From: an uncultured Vampirovibrio sp.
GTDB lineage: Bacteria; Cyanobacteriota; Vampirovibrionia; Gastranaerophilales; Gastranaerophilaceae
Assembly (NCBI GenBank): GCA_910583875.1
Contig: CAJTXT010000001.1
Location: forward strand, 496,001 to 560,000
Direction: 5' to 3'
DNA length: 64,000 nt
The first letter of the stretch is position 1. The number at the start of each line of letters is the position of its first letter. Both the position numbers and the translations under genes were made by a program. The notes beneath the pieces are model-generated. The model saw nothing but the letters and a program-made list of their open reading frames with translations. It searched no databases and was not told the DNA's origin. Below, in pieces: positions 55,560 through 61,553 of this stretch.

Positions 55560-56915
55560 ATGAAACAAAAGAAATTAGTTACAGGAATATTAATTGCAGC
55601 ATTATTTATAAATACTGCACCAATATATGCATTCACAGTTAAAAAAGAATCCAAGACAGAAAAAACTGTTGTCTCCGACTTAAATCTTGACTGGTGGAAA
55701 GAGCTTAACGACCCGATTTTAACAGATTACATTGTTAAAGCACTACAATATAATCATGATTTAAAAATCGCAACATTAAAAGTTGAAGAAACAACTCAAA
55801 ACAAGAATATAACAAGGTCGCGAGAACTCCCCTCTATTGGCGTTGGCGCTGTTCCTGCCCTATACAAATTACCCTCAGAAACAAATTCAGAAGGGTTAAT
55901 ATCACTTCCTATCTATGCAAACTACGAACTTGATTTATTTGGTAAAAATCGTGATAAAACAAAATCTATGGATAAACTTATTGAAATAAGTGCTCAAAAC
56001 GAAAAATCTGCTTATATTTCAGTTATAAGTGCCGTAGGAACTACATATTATAATATTGTTAAACTTGATAAATTAATTACTCTTCAACAAGAAATAATTA
56101 AAGACCGCAAACAAATATACGACTTAATGAAACTAAGCAACGAACAAGGGCTTGTTTCAACCGCTGATACTGTAAGCGCAAATAAGGCTTACATTAAAGC
56201 AAATACTGATATTATTGAATTAAAGAAATCACACGAAAGAATGCTGAATATGCTTGCAGTTTTAACAGGCGACAGCCCTGAAAACAGCGCAAATTACAAA
56301 AGAATTTCTTTTGACGATTTAAATCTTAACAAGAACATTCCTTTATATATTCAATCAGAAATTATTCAATCACGTCCTGATTATATAAGTGCCGAAAAAA
56401 ACCTTGAAAAAACAGGACTTGATGTTAGAGTTGCAAAAAAAGACTTCTTGCCGAGCTTCAATATTTTAGGACTCTTATCTTTTAACTCTACAAAATATTT
56501 TTCTGCTATGAATTGGACAAACGCCTTTGGACTTTTAGGCGGAAATGCTGCTTTATCTTTATTTAGCGGCGGAGCTAAAATTGCAAATTTGAAGTTACAG
56601 AAAAATAAATACAAACAGGCAATTGAAAACTATCAAAAAACAAATCTTACCGCTATTCAAGAAGTAAATGATGCTTTATGTGATTTAAAGCTTGATAACG
56701 AAAAATATTTAAAAACACTTGAAAGTTACGACGCTGAAAAACAAGATTATTATTATACGGATTTGAAATATAAAGAAGGAATCATTTCTTATTTGGATTT
56801 GCTTCAAAAGAAAGAAGCTCTGCTAACAACAGAAAAGACAGTTACTAATAACAAAACCGAATTATTTATAAATCAAATTGGATTATATAAAGCAGTTGCC
56901 GGTGCAAAGATATAA
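55560..56915 (+). CDS. Outer membrane efflux factor (TolC/NodT-like)
   Basis: The 451-aa protein has a signal peptide (KLVTGILIAALFINTAPIYAF) without the lipobox Cys usual in NodT proteins. Mature features are WWKELNDPILTDYIVKALQYNHDLKIATLKVEE, PIYANYELDLFGKNRDK (repeat-type OMF motif), YYNIVKLDKLI, the second half QSRPDYISAEKNLEKTGLDVRVAKKDFLPSFNI, and LSLFSGGAKIANL. The two-fold repeat gives the 12-strand barrel plus helical tunnel trimer. It is divergent from emrAB with a 103-nt gap, so it probably completes that tripartite pump. Confidence 0.93.
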   Translation: MKQKKLVTGILIAALFINTAPIYAFTVKKESKTEKTVVSDLNLDWWKELNDPILTDYIVKALQYNHDLKIATLKVEETTQNKNITRSRELPSIGVGAVPALYKLPSETNSEGLISLPIYANYELDLFGKNRDKTKSMDKLIEISAQNEKSAYISVISAVGTTYYNIVKLDKLITLQQEIIKDRKQIYDLMKLSNEQGLVSTADTVSANKAYIKANTDIIELKKSHERMLNMLAVLTGDSPENSANYKRISFDDLNLNKNIPLYIQSEIIQSRPDYISAEKNLEKTGLDVRVAKKDFLPSFNILGLLSFNSTKYFSAMNWTNAFGLLGGNAALSLFSGGAKIANLKLQKNKYKQAIENYQKTNLTAIQEVNDALCDLKLDNEKYLKTLESYDAEKQDYYYTDLKYKEGIISYLDLLQKKEALLTTEKTVTNNKTELFINQIGLYKAVAGAKI

Positions 56916-56924
56916 ATATTTGTA

Positions 56925-57080
56925 TTATTTTAAATCTTCTTTATTAATCAAATAGAAAAAATACATAAGGGATTGAATATCAGCTAATAATTCACATTCT
57001 GTTTCTATTTGATATTTTAGCGACTCTTCCATATTTTCAAGTTTTTTGAATAATCTATTGTTTATTTCTTTTTTAAGCAT
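56925..57080 (-). CDS. Small hypothetical protein (51 aa)
   Basis: The start is the ATG at 57080 (MLKKEINNRLFKKLENMEES), AGGA about 9 nt upstream; it overlaps the stop of the preceding gene by 8 nt, suggesting translational coupling. The short protein is helical, acidic in the middle (YQIETECELLADIQSLMYFFYLI). No known motif. With the 57348 gene it forms a two-gene unit opposite an XRE regulator. Confidence 0.6.
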   Translation of the reverse strand: MLKKEINNRLFKKLENMEESLKYQIETECELLADIQSLMYFFYLINKEDLK

Positions 57081-57348
57081 AAATATCATTTCCTTGTATT
57101 TTGGATAAATCTTCATATATACTATTTGTTTTATTATTTACTTCATTTAGGCTCTTGTTTATTACATTTGAAAGAATATGCATACAATTTTTAGCAACAT
57201 ATTCATCTTCATCTGGATATAGTCCTTCTTCCGTTATTTGAAAATATAAAAAGTGAAATAGTTTTATTAAATAAAAAACATGACCGAATGCTGTTTTATA
57301 TCTAAAGAATTCATAATATATTTCTTCTGGTGTTTTTTCTTTGCTCAT
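57073..57348 (-). CDS. Small hypothetical protein (91 aa)
   Basis: The start chosen is the ATG at 57348 (MSKEKTPEEIYYEFFRYKTA), 9 nt after GGAG; an ATG three codons earlier abuts that site, and the longer frame to 57444 crosses the promoter. Mostly helical, aromatic-rich (FGHVFYLIKLFHFLYFQIT), with a conserved-looking EGLYPDEDEYVAKNCMHIL. No named family recognised. Expressed from a clear promoter at 57392-57420 overlapping a palindromic operator, divergent from the XRE gene. Confidence 0.65.
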   Translation of the reverse strand: MSKEKTPEEIYYEFFRYKTAFGHVFYLIKLFHFLYFQITEEGLYPDEDEYVAKNCMHILSNVINKSLNEVNNKTNSIYEDLSKIQGNDIYA

Positions 57349-57379
57349 TTTATGCATCTCCTTATATACACAATAAATT

Positions 57380-57420
57380 GTTGATATCAACAGTTTATCA
57401 GTTAGAAAAATATTTGTCAA
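57380..57420 (-). promoter_or_regulatory. Promoter and palindromic operator between small operon and XRE gene
   Basis: On the minus strand TTGACA (57420-57415), a 17-nt spacer and TAAACT (57397-57392) form a good sigma-70 promoter. Directly downstream is the perfect 12-bp palindrome GTTGATATCAAC (57380-57391). For the XRE gene on the plus strand TATAAT lies at 57425-57430. The palindrome is a natural operator for the dimeric XRE protein. Confidence 0.7.
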
Positions 57421-57436
57421 CTGATATAATGTAGAA

Positions 57437-57664
57437 ATGAACAATAAAATAGATACAATTACCTATAAAGTGGGTATGAAAATAAGAATTGAAAGAATGA
57501 AAAAAGGTCTATCTCAAGAGAAACTTGCAGAGTTAGCTAAGATTGGCACAAATTCTGTTGGAGGGATAGAACGAGGCGAACAATCTCCAACTGTAGAAAC
57601 AATGGCTGCAATTGCAAATGCATTAGAAATAGAACTATATAAATTATTTATTTTTGATATTTAA
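57437..57664 (+). CDS. XRE-family transcriptional regulator
   Basis: A 75-aa single-domain Cro/CI-type helix-turn-helix: VGMKIRIERMKKGLSQEKLAELAKIGTNSVGGIERGEQSPTVETMAAIANALEIELYKLF. The domain is complete, with no sensor part. It is divergent from two small coupled genes, with an operator palindrome in the shared 88-nt gap, the layout of an autoregulated small module (phage-like or addiction-type). The TATAAT box is only 7 nt upstream of the ATG, so the transcript may be leaderless or nearly so. Confidence 0.92.
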   Translation: MNNKIDTITYKVGMKIRIERMKKGLSQEKLAELAKIGTNSVGGIERGEQSPTVETMAAIANALEIELYKLFIFDI

Positions 57665-57670
57665 ATTTCT

Positions 57671-57785
57671 GTCACCCTGAATTTATTTCAGGGTCTTACC
57701 TACTTTGTATAACAGCTTTTAATTAAAAGCAAGTTTTATGATTAAATTTCAAATTGGTAAGATGCTGAAACAAGTTCAGCATGAC
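57671..57785. repeat. Composite REP-like pair, short-loop form
   Basis: Forward unit GTC-ACCCTG-AATTTATTT-CAGGGT-CTTACC (57671-57700), a spacer with CTTTGTATAACAGCTTTTAA and TTAAAAGCAAGTTTTATGAT, then the reverse unit TTGGTAAGATGCTGAAACAA followed by GTTCAGCATGAC (to 57785). Spacer and reverse unit recur at 58297-58387. Confidence 0.92.
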
Positions 57786-57833
57786 ATAAATAGAAATAAA
57801 AAAGTATAATATTCTATAGAAAGAGAGATTCTG

Positions 57834-58043
57834 ATGTCAACCAGAGAAGATATTAAAAGCTTATTAGCAAAAGAAAGTTATACTATCACTCAAATAGCAG
57901 ATATATTGACCAAAACAACTGGAAAGAAATACACAGTAAAATCTATCTCGCAAAAATTGACAAATAATACTTTAAGATATGATGAATTTAAAAAAATAAC
58001 CGAAATACTTGGATATAGAATAAAACTTGAGAAAAATAATTAA
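57834..58043 (+). CDS. Small helix-turn-helix-like protein (69 aa)
   Basis: The 69-aa protein reads STREDIKSLLAKESYTITQIADIL, TGKKYTVKSISQKLTNNTL and YDEFKKITEILGYRIKLEK. This is a two-helix layout like small XRE-type proteins of phages and Firmicutes that lack a clear operator-recognition annotation. An AAAGAGAG stretch precedes the ATG. Repeats flank it on both sides (57671-57785 and 58052-58387). Confidence 0.75.
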   Translation: MSTREDIKSLLAKESYTITQIADILTKTTGKKYTVKSISQKLTNNTLRYDEFKKITEILGYRIKLEKNN

Positions 58044-58051
58044 ACAACTTA

Positions 58052-58179
58052 TGTCACCCTGAACTTGTTTCAGGGTCTTTGATTTAGGAATTACACCATA
58101 AATTCATAACAAAAAATTTTAATATAATTATTTCGTATAATTTCAAGTTGGTAAGATTACGAAACAAGTTCGGAATGAC
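58052..58179. repeat. Inverted pair of REP-like hairpins
   Basis: Forward unit GTC-ACCCTG-AACTTGTTT-CAGGGT-CTT at 58053-58080 and reverse unit TTGGTAAGATTACGAAACAA followed by GTTCGGAATGAC ending at 58179. In the reverse unit the stem has one mismatch (ATTACG/CGGAAT). Confidence 0.88.
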
Positions 58180-58222
58180 ATTTTTATAAAAGACAAATTA
58201 ACTAAACGATATTAAAATTTAC

Positions 58223-58387
58223 TGTCACCCTGACTTGTTTGACTACTTTTTCCAAAATCTGTGATTTTGTGAAAAATGTCTGGTTTCCCACAGGGTCTTA
58301 TCAACTTTGTATAACAGCTTTTAATTAAAAGCAAGTTTTATGATTGAGTTTTAAATTGGTCAGATGCTGAAACAAGTTCAGCATGAC
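58223..58387. repeat. Composite REP-like pair, expanded-loop form
   Basis: Same composite as 57671-57785, including the TTTGTATAACAGCTTTTAAT spacer, but the forward hairpin carries the roughly 50-nt loop insert GACTACTTTTTCCAAAATC...GGTTTCCCA between its stem halves ACCCTG and CAGGGT. Together with 58052-58179 it occupies most of the 451-nt gap 58044-58494. Confidence 0.92.
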
Positions 58388-58408
58388 AGGTTATTTTATA
58401 TTCAAATT

Positions 58409-58434
58409 GTAGGTTGGGTTTTAACCCAACCTAC
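58409..58434. repeat. Perfect palindrome GTAGGTTGGGTT
   Basis: GTAGGTTGGGTT-TT-AACCCAACCTAC has 12-bp arms and a 2-nt loop. It resembles the GTAGG-type dispersed palindromes reported from many bacteria. It lies just upstream of the small membrane protein gene starting at 58495. Confidence 0.85.
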
Positions 58435-58494
58435 TTACTATTGCAAATTATTATAATTTATGTTCTTATTTTTTTATTAATATTTAGGTTTTAT

Positions 58495-59019
58495 ATGATT
58501 AAAAAAATTTTTATTTCTATCTTTCTTATTGCAATATTTGCTTTATCTTTTTTCTTTTTTCAAGAAGCTAATAAATATAAGCTTCCAAAAGAATATAAAA
58601 TTGAAATTGAAAACTTAATTGATGAAGAAACTCCTAAAACGAAAAATTGTATTGATGAATATTATATCAAAGCACAAAATGAATATTTAAAAATAAAAAA
58701 TGCTAAAGATACAGAATATTTGGAAGAATCTGTTTTTCTGATAGACAATTATCAACGAGGAATAGAGGTTTGTGAATTCAATATGGTATCTATGCTAATA
58801 GAAAAAACAGAAAATTATGCAAATATAAAAGATAAAATTCCACCTACAGACTTTGCAGACACATTAAATGAATTCCTTTATCCATACCTAGATGAAAATA
58901 ATATTAACGATAAAAAATTAACTGAAATTAATAAATATACAAGTACTAAAATTAATGAAATTGATAATTTTTCATACATAAGCCTTAGCGAAGATGATAT
59001 TTACAAACAAGATAACTAA
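58495..59019 (+). CDS. Hypothetical protein with N-terminal membrane anchor
   Basis: The start is taken as the ATG at 58495 (MIKKIFISIFLIAIFALSFF), with AGG about 8 nt upstream; the frame is open to 58414 but that part overlaps the palindrome at 58409-58434. The 174-aa protein has one N-terminal helix or uncleaved signal, then a soluble helical domain with two Cys (KNCIDEYY and EVCEFNM). Gene order and the CIDEYY-like Cys/Tyr pattern resemble the protein encoded at 59360-60199, so the two may be related. No known family. Confidence 0.6.
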   Translation: MIKKIFISIFLIAIFALSFFFFQEANKYKLPKEYKIEIENLIDEETPKTKNCIDEYYIKAQNEYLKIKNAKDTEYLEESVFLIDNYQRGIEVCEFNMVSMLIEKTENYANIKDKIPPTDFADTLNEFLYPYLDENNINDKKLTEINKYTSTKINEIDNFSYISLSEDDIYKQDN

Positions 59020-59044
59020 TTATATTTTAAATATTTACTAGAAG

Positions 59045-59235
59045 GTAGGGTGCAAAAAGGAACGTTTGCACCAAAAATAATTACATAATAACAATGAAAA
59101 AATAGCCGATTGTCTAATATACAAACAGATATATAAAATGTATAATTTACAAATAGCCGTTAAGCATTAAATTAAAATAGTGGAAAAGATGAGAGTAAAA
59201 TTTATTTGGTGCAAACGTTCCTTTTTGCACCCTAC
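59045..59235. repeat. 31-bp inverted repeat flanking a 129-nt spacer
   Basis: Perfect arms GTAGGGTGCAAAAAGGAACG... at 59045-59075 and its complement at 59205-59235. Each arm contains its own small palindrome, GGTGCAAA / TTTGCACC, around AAGGAACG. The 129-nt spacer is A/T-rich with no coding frame. It resembles a miniature mobile element with terminal inverted repeats. It fills most of the 340-nt gap 59020-59359. Confidence 0.88.
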
Positions 59236-59359
59236 AACTAATATGTATATTAATAATTTAATAGAAACAAAGTGTAAATACAAAAAACAAACCTAAATTC
59301 TTAAAAATAATACACTCAGGTTATTGTATCTAGATAAAATACCTAATACAATTACAGTT

Positions 59360-60199
59360 ATGAAAAAATTTATTGTAGTTATTATTTCAATATTTTTACT
59401 ATTATCATCATTTACGATTATTCTTTTTCTAGAAAAACAAATAAATGGTAAAAAATTTGTTTCTTTAGATTTAGCAAAGATGACATTTGAACGGAAAAAT
59501 GAAAACTTTGAAGAAGAAAATGAAGATACAGAGATAGCTGACGAATATAAAGTTGAGTTAAGAGATGTTTATTTCCTAGCAACCGCAGAGTGTTATTATG
59601 ATGAAAAATTAGAAAAAACAAATTCTAATTGGTTCAATATTTGTCAGCGAAATTACATTCAAGAATATACCCCATATTTAAAAGAAAAATGGAACAAAGT
59701 GTATAATTCTTGCATTAAACAAGTAAAAAATAAAAAATTTAATAGTATAGATAATTGCCTTAACGCTAAACTAAATACCGAATTTGCTGATTTTGAATTA
59801 AAACAAAGAAAGAAAAATTATCAAGAAGACTGGAAAAACTTAACTGATAGAATATACATTGATTTGAATTCTGTATATGCGCAAAGTGATTATATAAGCG
59901 GAACATTTAAAGGAATTCCCAAAAAAGAAATAACCATATATGAACAAACTGTTGGATACTATACATTAAGAACTGCAGCCTCATGCAATTTAGATTTACA
60001 AGACGGAATAAAAAAGCTAGAATATCCGATTGTAAAATATTATGATAAAGACAATAAATTCATAACAGAAGATAATATACATAGGTATTGGAATGTTCAT
60101 TACCCCGGTGGACATTTGGGTATAACTCATCCAGACGAGCTTGATAATGGTGATTTATTTTTTGATACTTTATGCAGCTATTATAAAAATAGTTTATAA
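59360..60199 (+). CDS. Hypothetical protein with N-terminal membrane anchor (279 aa)
   Basis: The start is taken as the ATG at 59360 (MKKFIVVIISIFLLLSSF); an open stretch of 12 codons upstream starts at a TTG. One N-terminal helix is followed by a charged region and a Cys-containing domain (ATAECYYDEKLEKTNSNWFNICQRNYIQEY, YNSCIKQV, NCLNAKLN). The C-terminal part (GYYTLRTAASCNLDLQDGI and HYPGGHLGITHPDELDNGDLFFDTLCSYY) has four acidic/His residues that might bind a metal. Convergent with the lysozyme gene, sharing a terminator at 60215-60252. Family not recognised. Confidence 0.6.
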   Translation: MKKFIVVIISIFLLLSSFTIILFLEKQINGKKFVSLDLAKMTFERKNENFEEENEDTEIADEYKVELRDVYFLATAECYYDEKLEKTNSNWFNICQRNYIQEYTPYLKEKWNKVYNSCIKQVKNKKFNSIDNCLNAKLNTEFADFELKQRKKNYQEDWKNLTDRIYIDLNSVYAQSDYISGTFKGIPKKEITIYEQTVGYYTLRTAASCNLDLQDGIKKLEYPIVKYYDKDNKFITEDNIHRYWNVHYPGGHLGITHPDELDNGDLFFDTLCSYYKNSL

Positions 60200-60214
60200 A
60201 ACCTTGTTTAAATT

Positions 60215-60252
60215 AAACCTAATGGAGAGTATAGTCACTCTCCATCAGGTTT
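60215..60252. terminator. Bidirectional terminator overlapping the lysozyme 3' end
   Basis: Stem AAACCT-A-ATGGAGAGT / ACTCTCCAT-C-AGGTTT with one A/C mismatch and a 6-nt loop. It overlaps the last codons of the lysozyme gene (stop at 60235-60237) and lies 16 nt past the stop of the convergent gene. Confidence 0.75.
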
Positions 60253-61110
60253 AAGAAACAGTTCTTTTTCTTTCCTTCTTCGATTTACTAAGCCGTCTAC
60301 AATTTCAAGTTCACCAGTTTTTCTATTTCTTTGTTTATTATATTTTTCAAGTTCAATAATAGCTCCTTCCATATCGCCTGAATTTAGTTTTTCAAGTAAA
60401 TTTGACTTCCTATTAAATACATTCGGTCCAAGATTATACATAAAACTTGCGAGTGCTATCTTTTGGTTACTTGTTAAAGGAACTTGTATATTTTTTAATC
60501 CTTTTGTATGTGTTTCAAAATCTTGTCTATATAATTCTTCTCCTTTTTCTCTTGTAATTAACATCCCTTTTTCAATCGGTTTACCATCTACCAGTCCTGT
60601 ATGTCCATATCCTATAGTCCATACATCATTTGGAGTTGGTTTATGTGCATCTGCTCTGAAATTTTCAACTCCTTGTATAAATATTCTTGCCTTTTTTATT
60701 TCAGTATCAGAAAATTTAGCATTATCACTACTATCGAATTTATATTTTATATTCTCTTCTTTGTTATTTTCTAAATTATTTTCAATATATTTTTTATATT
60801 TAGGATAATCATATTTAATTTGTGATTTTCTTAAATTTGCTGCACCTCCAGTAAGTTCTCCTTCATCTTTTTTAGATTTCATCGAAGGATACAAAATATC
60901 CTCACGAGAAAGTTCCTTGTTAGTGTATGTTTTTCCGAGCCCGACATCATCATAATTTTCTTTTGATTGCTTATTATTCATTGTTGGATATAGGGTATCT
61001 GCCCTATGTTGCATTTTTTCATCATTACTACTTGTTGATGTTCCTCCACCTTTATATGTAAATTTACCTTCGTCATCACGTGGATGATCTGCCTCATTCC
61101 AAGTTGCCAT
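60235..61110 (-). CDS. GH24 phage-type lysozyme with N-terminal phage structural-type module
   Basis: The 291-aa protein ends in a T4-lysozyme-like (GH24) domain: GVENFRADAHKPTPNDVWTIGYGHT carries the catalytic Glu and Thr, followed by LTSNQKIALASFMYNLGPNVF and RRRKEKELF. The residue at the T4 Asp20 position is Thr here, as in some phage relatives. Residues 1-20 (TWNEADHPRDDEGKFTYKG) match the HPRD-x-x-GKFT module of phage minor head or structural proteins. Between the modules is an internal repeat, RADTLYPTMNNK and REDILYPSMKSK. AGGAAGG is 5 nt before the ATG. No signal peptide or holin gene adjacent. Probably phage-derived. Confidence 0.88.
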   Translation of the reverse strand: MATWNEADHPRDDEGKFTYKGGGTSTSSNDEKMQHRADTLYPTMNNKQSKENYDDVGLGKTYTNKELSREDILYPSMKSKKDEGELTGGAANLRKSQIKYDYPKYKKYIENNLENNKEENIKYKFDSSDNAKFSDTEIKKARIFIQGVENFRADAHKPTPNDVWTIGYGHTGLVDGKPIEKGMLITREKGEELYRQDFETHTKGLKNIQVPLTSNQKIALASFMYNLGPNVFNRKSNLLEKLNSGDMEGAIIELEKYNKQRNRKTGELEIVDGLVNRRRKEKELFLKPDGE

Positions 61111-61430
61111 GGAACCTTCCTTTCTTCTTTTTTGTACATTACAATTCGCCTTAAATATTATTAATATTTAAGCTTAGTCTAACCCTTTACCTAAAACTAC
61201 CGTAATCTCTTAACTTATAGCTTAGTATATTTTCAGTATAAATCTTTTCAAAAAAACTTCAAGCCTGACACAATATAAACAGGCAATTTTAGAAAAATTG
61301 GAATCACCAAAGCAATGGTGGGACAATGTTTTTGGGCTTTGTGTAAATTATTGTAAATATATCATTTTATTTTACATTTTTATGCATTATAATGTTTATT
61401 TTATACATTTTTATGTTTATCTTGTATCTT
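61111..61430. other. Gene-free stretch upstream of the lysozyme
   Basis: 320 nt of A/T-rich DNA. It holds the lysozyme ribosome site and promoter region, a weak GCCTG/CAGGC inverted repeat near 61263-61284, and an open but start-less frame at about 61299-61432 (SPKQWWDNVFG... then hydrophobic) that may be a decayed coding remnant. Nothing else is seen. Confidence 0.5.
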
Positions 61431-61538
61431 AATATTGAAAAAACTAAAAGAAATTCATTTTTTGTCCTGTGTTTTTTGCTCTAAAGAGCAAGAAAACAAT
61501 GGACTTCAAAATGAATTTCTTTTAGTTTTTTCAATATT
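61431..61538. repeat. Long-stem hairpin element, copy D (31-bp arms)
   Basis: Perfect 31-bp arms at 61431-61461 and 61508-61538 enclose a 46-nt core TTGTCCTGTGTTTTTTGCTC ... CAATGGACTTC. Within the core TTGCTCT/AGAGCAA adds an inner stem. The right arm ends 15 nt from the thrS stop codon. The core ends match copies A, B and E, but the arms do not. Confidence 0.93.
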
Positions 61539-61553
61539 TCTCGCTATAAAATC

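Noticed and set aside
57671..58434. CRISPR array
   Set aside because: Repeats are few, inverted, unevenly spaced and of several types; no regular direct repeat-spacer pattern and no cas genes.
61299..61432. Coding remnant reading SPKQWWDNVFG
   Set aside because: No start codon, ribosome site or recognisable family; the second half is hydrophobic low-complexity A/T-rich sequence. Kept only as a note under the gene-free stretch.
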